From assembly GCA_023974075.1 (NCBI GenBank), contig CM043803.1:1771495-1835494 (forward strand): 64,000 nucleotides of DNA, written 5' to 3'. The position numbers and the translations under genes are program-made. Under the pieces are notes generated by a model, which ran no database searches, was not told the origin of the DNA, and saw only the letters and a list, made by a program, of their open reading frames with translations. Every line of letters begins with the position of its first letter. Position 1 is the first letter of the stretch. Origin of the DNA: Chaenocephalus aceratus. Taxonomy: Eukaryota > Chordata > Actinopteri > Perciformes > Channichthyidae. Positions 22,173 through 34,661 of this stretch are shown here, piece after piece.

Positions 22173-23631
22173 GATCCAGACCCGGCGGCAGACATACATC
22201 TCTGGGCGGGCATTTGATTTACCAGGGCGGGCCCACCACGGCACTTACATTTCCCGGGAAATCTGAATTGTCAACGGGGGGGGGGTTTAGGTTGCCATAA
22301 GGCTGTTGACGGTCTTATACATCCATTGGTTGGTTTTGTGGCACATATGTAACGCTGTGCCACCTTGGGCAAGCACGCAGGCAAACTTGAGCGCACACAG
22401 GGTGGAGAGGTGGAGTGAGGTTGAGCGACGGAGAGAAAGGGAGAGAGAGAGAGATTGAGCGAGGCAGAGAGCGTGTGCAGCGGTCTGCTTGCGCACAGAG
22501 CAGGAGTTTGTGAGAGAGCCGGCTTGATTCAATTTCTCTTCAAAATATAATTGATTGCCAGCTGACTTGCTTGCTCGTTGGTAACGTAACTGATTTCTTC
22601 TAATGTGCCTGCATCTGGCGCTGAGTTGCCATATTCCTTTCGTGAACCACTAACCTAGCAAGAGTAAACTAACTGACAGGCTGCTGTGCCGCATCTCACT
22701 CAAAAACCCACACGACTCAACCCAGCGAAAAACCAGTCTTGCGCGCAGCCTTTCATTCAGAATTTCATAGCAAAATAAAAAAACGATATTAAACTAATAC
22801 ATGCATGCTAATGACTCAGAAGGCTTGATATGAAGTTACATTTTCAAGTGACATTTTAAACTTCGGGGTACATTATGCGCCTAGTGTTACATTTTGCCCT
22901 GCCGCTGCCTGCAAGTGCCCTCGAGCAAAACTCTGCATCCTATCCACGGGACATGAAAGGGAGCATAATATGTGGGCCGTCAGCAGGAATTTGTAAGATG
23001 CACAAATATGTTTTCCTCATGTTGAACACAGTCAAGTTGTGCTGTCCCCGGTATACGTAGTGTATATAGCTTAACAGCCAGATAAACTCCCTCCGTACAC
23101 CAAGACTCTGAAGACGTGAATCCTTTGCCCACAGGTTTAATAACAAAATATAATCAATTCTATGATCATTTCTACATATACAAATATGCACAATGTATAT
23201 AAATCAACACAGCTTTAACATGAATTGAATTGCCTTGTTATATTTACTGTAAGCTTTTTAATGTATTTATTGTAATTCTAGAACTTAAACAGTTATAAAT
23301 GGCATAATATTTTAAACATATAATCAACCATTTGTACATTTATTCATTTAACTTTCCTTGCATTAACCTTGTACAATATTGAGACAACTCGGAAGATCTC
23401 CAGCATTAAACACCACAGAATACAATATTTTCTAAAAATAATCATCTGTAATTGTTAATAACATAAACAATACTTACATACAATGCAATCAAAGGCATTA
23501 AGACAGATGTAGCTGGATTTCTTACAAACAATAACACATTGCTCACAGAGCCATGCTTTGCCTATTTCCTCTCTAATGATCACCTGACACACCCATCTGA
23601 TGATGTCATCCTGATTCTTAAAGGGACCGAC
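22173..23631. other. No gene seen
   Basis: Contains a G10 tract near 22276-22287 and a GA-rich stretch (22434-22455). No exon is supported. 23200-23560 is AT-rich. Confidence 0.4.
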
Positions 23632-23638
23632 TAGGCAC

Positions 23639-25018
23639 TAGTGGCGAAGTTACGCCCATCTACTTCCGGTCCATGGGACCTTATTTCGGAAAAATAATAG
23701 AGGTTTCTCAATACTCCTCGGTCCTCCGGTAGTGACCCGGAAATGAATTTCAGCGCGCCATGTTGAAGGACATCTCATCTCACGGGGCAGACGGGCAACT
23801 TTTTCTTTTACCAGCTGTATTCACCTTGCAGGTGCAGCTATGTGGCTTTTATCCTGGATAAAGTGTTTAAGTCATGGATGTTTAAAGTTTAACATCTTCA
23901 TATTTGTCTAATTATATAGTTGACTTTTCATTCAGGAAGTATGACGCTGCGCTGTCAGTACGCTTGTCCATGTTTGTGATTGGTCGAATGCTCCAAATGC
24001 CACCCCTTTCATGTGAACGCGCACCTAACTAGATAGAACATGGCTGGCTTGAGCGATCCACTTGATAACCCGTGTCGTAGTATAGTTTAGCGAGAGCGCG
24101 TATGTTTTGGATTAGGCCAACCGGCTAACTCAAACATATCCAGGTTAGGTTGGGTTGAACCAGCTTCGTAGTACAGGCCTCTGGTCGGGACCAGGTTAGC
24201 CGCACAGCATAAGTTACCATGGAGATCTAGCCTGCTAAAAAGAGAACCAGCTTCGTAGGACCGGAAACTCCGAGTTTTCCCTGAAGTTAGCGAAAATCCT
24301 GCTTCGTAGTATACCCCCCAGGAGTGGCTGGATCAAGTTAGCTACCTAGCTAGTAGCTAGCACGTTAGTTAGCATTAGAGCCATGTCATTTTTATTAGCC
24401 TTAATATGAAGTAACATTAAGTAACCCAACATGTTAAACAGTAATATTTCGTGAACCCTTTGAAGAGTACTGTCACCGGTGTGATCATTCTATAATACAC
24501 AATTTAAGCCCGCGGGAGAAATGCTAACTCTAGTATCGGCGATCGCCGATCTTTTCTACTTCATGCTATCTGCACAAATGGTTGACATTAAACATTAAAA
24601 AGACCAGGCAGTTCAGAGAGAATCAAAGGAAGGCAGGCAGACAGCTTTGCATGACATTCTTCTGGACGTGTTTCATTGTGGTGATAGTGAGGGTAGTCAA
24701 TTGTTTTGTTGACAATACAGTAGTGACGGCCATCTTGGTGACGTGTGTTGTCTGCGAGAGTCGAGACCAGAGATGTAGTTTGTTGAGCGTTTCACATGTC
24801 ACAAACAAATGTGTTACTTCACAGTTTTACGACACATTTATATTTGTTTGACTTGCAAAATTATCTTTTAAATTGACAAACATCATATATGTAATTCGTG
24901 GCACAATTCAAACGGGATCGAAAGATAATCATTCTCTCTCCATTGACTTCAATACATAATTTTTTCGAAATAAGGTCCGATGGAGCTCCCCCGGAAGGGG
25001 AGGAACTTCACCACTCTA
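23639..25018. mobile_element. hAT-like non-autonomous DNA transposon
   Basis: Ends TAGTGGCGAAGTT (23639) and AACTTCACCACTCTA (to 25018) are imperfect inverted repeats. Homology extends inward to GGACCTTATTTCG on both sides. TAGGCAC flanks it directly at 23632-23638 and 25019-25025. No transposase is present. The middle (about 24070-24320) has repeated CAGCTTCGTAG/CTGCTTCGTAG motifs, suggesting a second, nested repeat. Confidence 0.75.
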
Positions 25019-25025
25019 TAGGCAC

Positions 25026-28000
25026 ACAAAGAATAGCCCAGAAAATGCAAACAAGAGTAAACTTAGCTGTAACAGAACACAAGTTGTTATTTATTTTTGA
25101 TTACAAATAAAAAGTACATTAATTACATATTTAGAAAATATCTCCATTATTCACTTTTATTAGAATAAAGAGAGATGCTGTTCTCTGAGGAGTCATTGTA
25201 CATTCTAAGATTGTACACTGCACTCCACTATATTTGACCTATAACAGTTTCCACACTCTGTTTCTAATCTGGTTTCTAACCACACACGTACACATGCTGG
25301 GTGTGAAAACCATCACATCCACTTGGACTTTTGACCCTTTTCTCTTTGTGTGCATGCTTTTTACTGGTGACGTCAATACATAAGAAATGGTACATGTTTT
25401 ACGTTTTTGGATATATTTGTGTTATCAAGTTTATTTTACTTAAGTAGTTCCATTTTACTTTCTGATTTTACTCATGCTAGCGGTGTGGCTTTAGGGGTGG
25501 CAATGTCAGTCAGTCAGTCCACCGCCTGAAATATTTGAACAATCGTATGAACTGCTGTAAAATGGAACACTACTGTATGCATTATTTTGATCCTCTGACT
25601 TTCCTAGTAGTGCCACTATGATTTTAACATTTGTGGTTTTTAATGAAATGTCTTGACAACTATTAACTGGATTTTCATTAAACTTTTTCTGGTGTCATCA
25701 GGTCAAAAGTTTTCTTTCTTAAAAGCCTTTTGTTTACGACCAATTACCTGCATGTGAATATTGTTTGCATTTAGCTAAAAAATTGTACTTATAAAGGTGA
25801 TATCAGATTATTGAGATGTAGATATGGTTTAGTAATTTTAAATGATGCACTGTATGCCTGCTATTTGTTTTTGTGCGTGTGTGGCTGCATCCTTTTGTGT
25901 ATAAAAGAAGGTTTTGTGTGGCCATGGGTATTTTTATGAATTTGTGTGTGTGCGCATGTGTGTATTCTTATGAATCGGTGAATGTGTGAGTACGTGCACG
26001 GCAGTGTGACTGTCGCGTGGCGGACTGTCTGTCAGCTCAGGTTAAGATGACGCTGAGTGGCCACGCCCCGGGGGGTGCAGGCCTGCGAGGTGGGCTCTCT
26101 CTCATCAGCAGCATTAGGCCGCCGTGTGTGATGGCTGCTGACCCCCGGCGGAGCGCTGGCCGGTGTTGGCCACCAATAGTGCCAGGTTCTGGGCTCACTT
26201 CCTGCCAGGAGCAGCCTTCACTCTCCTGTTGTCAAATAGTAACGGCGATGGCAAAGATGGCACTTTGGGTAATTTGTGCTGGGCCTCATCAAGGACACCC
26301 TGTTACAATGCCCCATGTGTCTGAGTCATAGATCATGGAGGAGATGGATTAAAGGGAGTGAAAGTAGTTTTAGCATACATTTCTTCACTTTCAAGAAGGA
26401 ATTAAAGGGCTCCGATTTAATACAATTGTGATCCATTTTTGACCATTAATTCACAAGGCAAAAAAAGTCCAAGAAACAAGAGCAGCCAGTCAATCACAGA
26501 CAGGACAGACCTCATGATTCAACTTAGACCTACATTACTTAGTGTTTCCTGTGGAGTGAAGGTATATTACTGACATGTCAGGTGCTTTCCCACTTTGGCC
26601 TCCAGCGATTAGGCTTGGTGTTTGGTTTGCAGCCTGTCCTTTTTTTCTTTTAGAGATTCTTCTAGAATGTCATCTCATACTTTTGGTTGACAAACACAAT
26701 GTTATCACAAATTAAATGATGGTCAACGCTACATAGATAAGTAAATCATTGATTTGATGGATGAAGTTCGATCTATAATCTGTGAACGGAGACATTTGGC
26801 TCCCTGTTGTGTGATGGTCAACAACGGCAGCAGGTGCGCCACAGGAGAGAAGGACAGGGAGGCAGGGCCACCACCAGGAAATGACCCCTGCCAGTAACAA
26901 CAATGAAAAAGCTGGGGTTTTGGAGCCTTGACAATATGAAGTGACAAAGGGTGCCCTTTGTGTGGGAATTGACATGGTACAGGGCTGACACTGTGCACCC
27001 TCTAGGGGTTGATCTTCCAGTCAGGATCAAATGCCAGAACTAGGTCAGTGGGAAGAGAGGAAGAGAGGGACAAGAAGGGGGATTCTTAATTTTTAGATAT
27101 GTTTTAAGGGGTTCAACACCTCAAGCAGAATAGGCCGTGCAGCCAGTTAATACACCATGATAGTCCCCTCATCTACCACTTTACTGTACTAAAGGTAAAG
27201 CTGACTGTTTTATCAGACAGACGGCACCAGAACAGCAGACACTGACTGACTTGTGGTTTTCTTGTCAGTGTTGGTTTGCTCCGAAAGCACCTGTGGTTGT
27301 AAGTACTGAAGATCCTCCACACAAAGAAGAACATACTGTAAATAATCATGCTTCAGTTTGTATGAGCAGAAAATCTAGCAGATCTTTGGAAATAGAAGAC
27401 ATTTAGTATGTTTTTAACATAACATCCTTGCTGTTGCAAATTTTGACGGAATTTCTCAAAGACAGGTGTTTTATTTAGACCGTTTTTTTCTGAGTTTGTA
27501 CTGTACTAAATGATACCACCCCCTGGTAGCCTAAACCAAAACAATTTCTCATTGTAGTTTCCTTTTATTGATTCATAGAACAGACAAAATATAATTGAAC
27601 ACAATTTTGGTTTAAAAAAATTAAAAACTTGTAGTGAGGTAAAGCCATGTTTTCCAGATAGTTCACCCCCATAATCAGTATTATACATGTTGTAAATGGT
27701 GCTAACAAGGTGGAATGCCAACTTCTTTCTTCCCCGCTCCAATCACCTTCTGCCCACCAGCCCTGACTTGCCTGGAAAGTTCTCATTCTGGGAACGCAGG
27801 CTCTGGCATTGTGACATGAATAACAGCATAAATAACAACAATCGTGCTGATCTCCCCCTCCAGAGGACCGGGGGTCTGGCTGGTCGGAGCACACCGGCCA
27901 CCGACCCTCCCTCTGGCCCTCGTTTGTCACGAGCTGACCCTTCCATTTAATTAATTAAAATTAGCATCTGTCCCCTTGGCATTGACTTGTTACGTCAGTT

Positions 28001-28646
28001 AGAATCAGCTTTTGTATCAGCGGGCCCCCGGGGGCTGCTGGCCCTAACGAGGCCCAAGATCCTAATTAGACGATGTAAGAGGGAGGTGAAGGGCTGGGGA
28101 GGTGGAAAAGGAGGAAAGAAGAGAGGGGGGCCGGGTGGTCTGAGCAGGGAGGCAGAGAGGGTCCTGCTGCGCTGAGTTGGCCCTACGGCGAAAATGGGGT
28201 ATTTATACACCCGGCACCTAACCATGATGCATGGGGGGAGGAGCAGCCCTCTGTCTGTTGTACATCCTCTCTCTGTTTACCTCCCCCCGCCTTTGTCCGG
28301 TTTGTCTCTATTTGTGTTTTTCTGCCTTCCTCACCCCTCACCCTTATAGTCGCATTAAGAAATACACAATCAGACAAAGATGTACAAGAACAGATAAGAG
28401 GGCAATCCAATACATTCTAGTCATTTTAAGTCAGTAATTATTGTTTTTAAAGATTCCAAGTGAAAAATATACCTTTAAAAAAAAAAAATGACATTTCTTA
28501 AATTCACAATTGGTGTAATAAAATGACGAAGCCAACATTTGCCAGAGTGTGAGGTCACTTTATTTGCAGTACTCACAACAATTTGAGATGCTTAACAATA
28601 GTTTTGCTACCAAATACCTTACCCTGATACAATCCAATTACATTTT
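25026..28646. other. No gene; candidate conserved non-coding blocks
   Basis: No exon is supported. Two GC-richer patches stand out: about 25990-26340, and about 27760-28100 (with TTTAATTAATTAAAATTAGC followed by a GC-rich GGGCCCCCGGGGGCTGCTGG). Sharp AT/GC alternation and the absence of recognised repeats fit conserved regulatory DNA. This is a weak, appearance-based call. Confidence 0.3.
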
Positions 28647-29006
28647 TTAAAGAGGCCCTTTTATGCTTTTTGGAGTTATCCTTTTCCTGTAGTTTTTGCA
28701 CATGTAAAAAAGTTCCCTCCAAAGAAACGCCTCCGTTGGACTCCTTTGTTTACTTCTTTAACATAGTGACATCACTATGTAACACTAGGGCTTCTACAGG
28801 CTAGCAATCCAACACATTGTACGTGATAGGCTAAGAGGCGAGGCATCTCAAATCGGTTGATCAATCACAACAGAGCCGGCCAGCTAACCAATCAGAGCAG
28901 ACTGAGCTCTGGTTTCTGGAGCTTTTTGAACATTAAAGCATGTAAACATGTCACAGTAGAGGCACAATATGCAAATATGAAACCTGAAAATGACCATAAC
29001 AGGGCA
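28647..29006. mobile_element. TTAA-type MITE, right end lost
   Basis: Left end TTAAAGAGGCCCTTTTATGC; the right side ends ATGACCATAACAGGGC, the inverted counterpart, but without the final CCTCTTTAA. The intervening sequence (CAATCAGAGCAG, ATGCAAATATGAAACC) is non-coding. The element matches a common fish repeat pattern. Confidence 0.65.
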
Positions 29007-29883
29007 TGCGATCTCTCTCTCTCTCTTTGACAGCTGTGTGATCCATGTTGTCTCTTTCTGCTTCTTGTTGCTTGGACTGCTGCCCATTTCTGTTGTTGAA
29101 AACCACAACAGTATCGCGGTACTCTCTGAAGCAGCCTCTGTCAGGCCTGGTGCTCTGCCTGGTGTCATATCCTGAATTTCCTCACTCGGTAGAGACAGAT
29201 GCTGGTATCTGGGTGGCTACTGGTGACGAGGGACCAGCCAACGTGAGCGGACAGGATGTGGGCAACGACTCAAATAGATGCGTGTCAGTGAAACAACGGG
29301 TGACATGGGAGGATGCCCATGTTGTTGGAGATGTTAAAGCTTTCTGAAAGTCTTGAAGGAGAGTGCGAGTGTGAGGCAGAGAGAAAGTGAGAGCAAGGCA
29401 GAGTGAGACTGAAATCTATCGGCTTTAATCCAGCACAAACATAAATAATGTATTCCCATAGCCTATATATTTACAGGATCATTACCTGACTTTTACAGTT
29501 CTTCTCTACTTTTCCTTTTTCCCTTCTCCTATTGGCAACAAATGTAAATATATTTTTTAACAATTGCTCCTTAATTCAGAAAAGGAGACAGAATCCTCGT
29601 CTTATATTTGCAGATGGACGCAGATGATCTGGCTGTAGCTCCTTGAGCTACCATAAGCTCCATGAGCTGGTTGAAAATATCCTCTTTACCACACATTTTC
29701 TAGCTGACTGGGTTTAAAGGAGTACACTGTAATTTGGATATTAAAAATGCACTTAATGGCTACATACATCATATCTGGCTGAACGACTGAAGCTAAAGCT
29801 GCATATCTCATGCAAGCACTATCAAGCCTTTTAGTCCTACTATTATTATATGATATACTTTGTTATACTTCAAGTATGATATG
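29007..29883. other. No gene seen
   Basis: Starts with a (CT)n run at 29011-29026. No supported exon. GAAGAATA at 29884-29891 is the left target duplication of the nested element that follows. Confidence 0.4.
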
Positions 29884-30220
29884 GAAGAATATAGGGCCGT
29901 GCAATTAATCGTATTTTAATCGCAATTACGATTTTGGCCTGCCACTATTACGAAAACAACATAATCGAAAAAAAAGATTATTTTGCTTTGCTAGGTTGTG
30001 ACAGTGCACTACAACATATTTGATCTAATTCATTTTAGTCCAATTTATTTTTATTTATCAATGTGAGGAAGCGCACACACTCCCTCACTAACATGTTGGT
30101 CTTAACTATTTGTTTGTTAAGAAAGGTAGTACATGTTTTTTTCTGAGTTGCCTTTATTTCAGTTAAAGTTATAAAAACAGTTTACATAGACAAATTAATA
30201 AAATGCGTCTAAATTGCAGC

Positions 30221-31166
30221 TAGTGATGGCGAGATGAAGCCTTATGAAGCTTTGAAGCTTTGAAGCTTTGAAGCTTTCCAGCCAATTGGTTCGCAAAAGG
30301 GTTCATCTCATGAGGCTTCATCATGGGCTTCATTTGGACACAAACCCCCTGCTGGTCAAAGTGTGTAAAACAGGCAGATTGGACATCTCAACAGTGTGCT
30401 CTATCTCATACCGAGTTCCCATTGAGTAAAGCCTTAGAATAACTCTAAACAACGAACATTAAATCATATTTTCATGTTAACAATATTGTATTTATTCCAG
30501 TTTAATGATTGTGATTGAAAAGCCTAAGGAGGCTGCTAAACATTGCAAAGAGGGATTTGTATTCTTTAATAATATTCATAAACTTGTTGTAACCTGAGAA
30601 AGGCTAAGCCATATCAAAGAATACATTTATTAACTACATTATCTCATTTAGCTGTAGCTTTTATAAACAACAACAAATACGTGTTGTTCAGTCGTTGAAC
30701 CAGGAACCCTGCGGTCATGAGTCAACTGCTTTCCAGCTGAGCCACAGCACACACGCTGAATCTCACTGAAAACACTGCACGATATGTATTCCTGTATTTA
30801 TTGATGTTTTTATTCCTACATTTATTTATGCTTGTATCTATTTATACTTATGACATGTTCCGACCTCTATATGAGTGAGGGTCTGAGCTCTCTTGATTCC
30901 ATCGTGTCACCGGGCCCGGGTACAGAAGGGGTAATATGGTTCTTGTTATACATCCATGGGTATTATGAGCGTTGTGGTTCAACGGTTCAACCGATCTGAA
31001 TCGCTTCGTGAAGCAGTCACGTGGTATCGACAGGCAGCGAGGCTTCGTTTGTCATCGGTGACGTCACTGGCCCAAAACGATACAAGCCTCGATACATGCT
31101 TCACATAAGCTTCGGGGATTATTCGACACACGCTCCGAAGCCTCGGCGCAATACGTAACATCACTA
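30221..31166. mobile_element. MITE inside the 5' LTR (TAGTGATG ends)
   Basis: Ends TAGTGATGG and CATCACTA form short inverted termini. Flanks ATTGCAGC (30213-30220) and AATGCAGC (31167-31174) match at 7 of 8 bases, consistent with a hAT-type duplication. The left part has (GAAGCTTT)n at about 30245-30278, and the right part is rich in GCTTCG/GAAGC. No transposase frame. Confidence 0.75.
30690..30752 (-). ncRNA. tRNA-derived (SINE-like) promoter relic
   Basis: Read on the minus strand, TGGCTCAGCTGGAAAGCAG resembles a pol III A box, and GGTTCAACGAC about 35 bases further resembles a B box. CAT lies where an anticodon would fall. The acceptor stem does not pair, so this is a relic inside the MITE, not a tRNA gene. 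Confidence 0.35.
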
Positions 31167-31298
31167 AATGCAGCACCAGGCATGCAGTTTGTGTTTCTGT
31201 GGAATAATGTGGAAGGCTCAGAATAAAACGCCTTTATTTTTTGCAAGAAAACCCTCTCTCTACGTATCGTTCTTTCACCTGCACCTCACATCGTAACA

Positions 31299-31318
31299 AT
31301 TGGTGGCAGTGGTGGGAT
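31299..31318 (+). promoter_or_regulatory. Probable primer-binding site
   Basis: ATTGGTGGCAGTGGTGGG follows the CGTAACA end of the 5' LTR, where a tRNA primer would anneal to start minus-strand cDNA. The tRNA was not identified. Confidence 0.5.
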
Positions 31319-31360
31319 ATTTAAACGCCTGTGAGGAGTCTTAGAGGACAGAGTGACTAA

Positions 31361-31726
31361 ATGAGAGGTGGACGTGGAAGAGGTAGTCAGGCAAGGGCCA
31401 CAGCCTTGCCAGACATGGAGGAAGAAAAAAGACGAGGTACAATGGAAGAAGAATCTCCACTTGAGGGAGGCGTGGCAGCTGAAAGTGAAGAAGATGAGGA
31501 AGAGCTGGTGGTTCGCCCCAAAGTGTTTACAGCCCATACTGGGGGTGAGGAACTCTCTACAGTAAGCTTCATGGAAGAAATTAGAGAGTTTGTGCACAGG
31601 TCTAAGCAGACTGAGGCAATACTTTTTGAACAGATGAAACAATTAAGAAGTGACATGGTTTCAAAGTCAAGGCAGGACTCAGAAGTATACTATGACCCTG
31701 TTCAACAGCATCCCTATGCATGCTGA
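31361..31726 (+). pseudogene. Gag N-terminal region (frame 1 of broken gag)
   Basis: Starts at ATG with an arginine/glycine-rich MRGGRGRGSQ, followed by an acidic stretch (EEEKRRG, ESEEDEEELVV) and a helical SFMEEIREFVHRSKQ region. It ends at a TGA immediately after a GCATGC motif, and gag continues in another frame. The small frame change near 31715-31726 separates it from the capsid part. It lies 60 bp past the LTR, where gag should begin. Confidence 0.7.
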
Positions 31727-33332
31727 TAATCCAAGGCTACAAGCTGAAACCTCGACACACCTGCTAAAAGCTGAGCCATATGGAAAATTCAATCCACTTC
31801 AAACTAGCAGGCCTGCCTCCTTATCCGATTGGCCTGTCCAGCCTCTGCAGAATATTGATCCACCAATCCGGACAGCAAGGCCCTATGTAAGTGAGCCAAG
31901 GATACCTGACTTCAAAGAAGGTGAAGACTCAGAACGTTTTTTTGTTCGGTTTGAACGGATTGCCAGAACATGGGGGTGGCAGCCATTTGAATGGGCCGCC
32001 AGAGTAGTAACCTTGTTGACAGGAAGAGCTCTTGAGGCCTATGCTGGAATGGATGAGGAACAGTCAGAGTCATATGAAGCAGTTAAAGCAGCAGTGTTAA
32101 TGAAGTTTAATGTGACTGAAGAGACTTACAGACAGCGGTTCCGGAGCACCATTTTGCCAGTGGGAGAGACTGTAAGAGAAACCTACAACCGTATTAAGGG
32201 GCTTTACAAAAGATGGATGAGACCGAACAGCCGTACTAAGGAGGAGATTGGAGAGACTATCGTTTTGGAGCAGTACCTCTGTGTGCTTCAACCAGACGTC
32301 CGCACCTGGGTCAAGGAGCACAATCCCCAGACTGAAGAAGCGGCAGATTTGGCAGAACGGTATGCAGCGGCCCACAGGGAACCTTCAAAGAAAAGAGTGA
32401 CTGTTGGGAAGCCAAGGTATGGGGAGAGCAAACCTCACACTTGGCCAACTGTTGAGAGGGTGGACACTGGGGTTGGTAAGAAACCTGCATATCCAAACTT
32501 AAAAACGAACTTTATATGTTACTACTGTCAGCAACCTGGTCACAAGGCTTCATTGTGTCCATTAAGAAAGTCTAAGTCGGTTGAGATGTGTTCGGTACCT
32601 CGTGCAGAAAGTGTGGACCATGCTAATGTTACTGATAGTGGAATTGTTCCACATAGACATGTAGTAGATGTCACTGTAAATGGTCAAGCAGTGAAAGCCC
32701 TAGCTGACACTGGTAGTTCACAAACCTTGGTGAAGTCCAGCTTACTTAGCAATGCAATAGCTGATTTTGATGGCAGGGTAAATATCACATGTGTTCATGG
32801 TTGTAAAAAAGATTACCCAACTGCAGATGTTATCATTGAGGTTGAAGGGCAATCCTTTATGTTAACTGTTGGTGTGCTAGAGCACCTAGCTTATGACGTG
32901 ATCCTTGGAGATGATTTGCCAATCTTAGACCACTTGGTACAGCAAAACTCACTAGCGTACTCCTATGTAGCTACGCGCTCTATGACTAAGGGGTTAGAAC
33001 CTTTACCAGATGCAGATGATAGTTTGTGTGAAGGGGGTGATAAGCTTAAGAAAACAAGGCGACAGCGCCGTCAAGAGAAAAACAGAAATCACGATAAGGC
33101 TAAATGCCCTGAGCTTACTCTCCCTGTAACTCCCCTCATAGAGCCTCAATGGCAAATCCCAGATAACTTCCGAGAGTCAGGAGAATTACCCATCTCTAAA
33201 ACCTCTATTTTCAAAAGCATGCAAAGTAGATGGGGAGGAAGATGCAAACACAGGGGGGCTGAACAATCTAATTGGGGATCCCTTCATCATAAAAGACAAC
33301 CTTTTGTATGTGGCAGACATAGAGAAACCTAG
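31650..33332 (+). pseudogene. Gag capsid / zinc knuckle / protease
   Basis: Homology is continuous from about 31715. In this 560-codon frame, residues ~92-150 form an N-terminal capsid part. Residues ~155-240 are SCAN-like (YRQRFRS, VRETYNRIKGLYKRWMRP, VLEQYLCVLQPDVRTWVKE). Residues 290-303 are a CX2CX4HX4C zinc knuckle, and residues 353-356 are the DTGS active site of a retropepsin-type aspartic protease. A basic linker (KKTRRQRRQEKNRNHDK) follows near residues 465-485. The true gag start lies in the preceding frame. The end is frameshifted at a G run (about 33252), so the last 25-30 residues of this frame are spurious and pol continues in the next frame. Confidence 0.85.
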
Positions 33333-34413
33333 GCTAGTCATTCCTAAAGAGTTTCGCCAAGTAATCCTGCATGTGGGTCATACTGTGCAATGGGCTGGGC
33401 ATCTGGGGCAGGCAAAAACGTATGACCGCATTGCTCAGCGGTTCTATTGGCCAGGATTATACCGAGAGGTAATTGATTACTGTAAAACGTGCCATGAGTG
33501 TCAGGTTGTGGCTCCTACCAAACTTTCAAACAGAGCCCCTCTACAACCATTACCAATAATGAGTGTACCTTATGAAAGAATAGCCATGGATATAATTGGT
33601 CCTCTTCCAAAAAGTAGCAAGGGTCACAGGTTTGCCCTGGTTATTTGTGACTACGCCACCAGATATCCAGATGCATATCCATTGCGTTCCATTCAGGTCA
33701 AACATATAGTGCGGTGTTTAGTAGAGCTATTCTCTAGAGTGGGCATCCCTAAAGAGATCTTAACAGATCAAGGTACCAACTTTATGTCCCATCTGATGAA
33801 GTCACTGTACTCGCAACTTGGGGTTAAAGGGATCAGAACAACTCCATACCACCCTGAAACTGATGGTCTGGTAGAACGTTTTAATGGTACACTGAAACAA
33901 ATGTTGAGAAAATGTATTGATGATACTGGCAAAGATTGGGATAAATGGTTGCCGTTCCTTTTGTTTGCATACAGAGAAGTGCCACAGGCTTCAACTGGTT
34001 TCTCCCCTTTTGAGTTGTTATATGGCAGACAGGTCAGAGGCCCTTTGGACGTGCTGAAGGAGAACTGGGTGGCTGGTGAGGCAGTGGCAACAACAACCAA
34101 CAGCATCATCTCTTACATTCTGCAGATGAGAGACAAACTGGACAGTTACAGAGAAACGGTCAAAGAACACATGCATGAAGCTCAACATAAGCAGAAGGTG
34201 TGGTACGACAAACGTGCTCGAGAAAGAGAGCTGAAAGCTGGCCAGAAAGTCTTGATACTGCTCCCTACAGGGCTAAGTGAGTTACTAGCCAAGTGGCAAG
34301 GCCCTTATACAGTAACCCGAAAGGCAGGCCCTGTGACCTATGCAATTCTCTGTCCTGATAAAAGAAAGTGCAAACAGTTGTTGCATGTAAACCTTTTTAA
34401 AAGAATATCATGA
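33253..34413 (+). pseudogene. Integrase, upstream of RT
   Basis: The homologous frame opens near 33253 (NNLIGDPFIIKDNLLYVADI). Counting from 33304, an HHCC-type zinc region spans H26/H33 and C60/C63. The catalytic triad is D96 (AMDIIGP), D155 (LTDQGTNF) and E191 (GLVERFNG), exactly 35 residues between the last two, the DD35E signature. A chromodomain-less C-terminus ends KQLLHVNLFKRIS. All active-site residues are present, and no stop interrupts the 370 codons. Its position before the RT frame is the notable feature. A frame change separates it from protease (about 33250) and from the next pol segment (34413-34450). Confidence 0.9.
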
Positions 34414-34450
34414 CAAGAAAAACCAGAAGGCAGGTAGAGAACATGTTCTG

Positions 34451-34654
34451 ATGATCCAAGAGGTCCAGCTGGAAGAAGAGGTTGCGTTGGAAACAGAGGA
34501 GGCTGACATGGTGCCGCACAGAGAGAAGTGTACACCCCAGGCCCCTCCGGAGCATCTGAGTTTGGAGCAGGGGCATCAGCTGGGTGAGCTTAAACAATCT
34601 TTCCCAGCATTGTTCTCAGAAAAACCTGGACGCACTGATGTGATAAAAGCATAA
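34451..34654 (+). pseudogene. Pol linker between integrase and RT
   Basis: Acidic and glutamate-rich (VQLEEEVALETEEAD), then LKQSFPALFSEKPGRTDVIK, which matches the stretch that normally precedes gypsy RT. It ends at a stop, and RT resumes in another frame eight bases on. No enzymatic motif. Confidence 0.6.
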
Positions 34655-34661
34655 CATTATA

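Larger units (their letters stand above)
30062..31298 (+). repeat. 5' LTR with internal MITE
   Basis: TGTGAGGAAGCGCACAC to CATCGTAACA. Parts 30062-30216 and about 31169-31298 match the 3' LTR with few differences, including an AATAAAACGCCTTTATT polyadenylation-type region. The middle is replaced by a MITE (30221-31166), and the central part of the 3' LTR (about 36113-36565) is missing here. Confidence 0.85.

Noticed and set aside
30690..30752. tRNA gene
   Set aside because: A- and B-box-like motifs exist but no acceptor stem forms; it lies inside a MITE.
31286..31656. Minus-strand open frames across gag start
   Set aside because: They are shadows of the gag reading frame.
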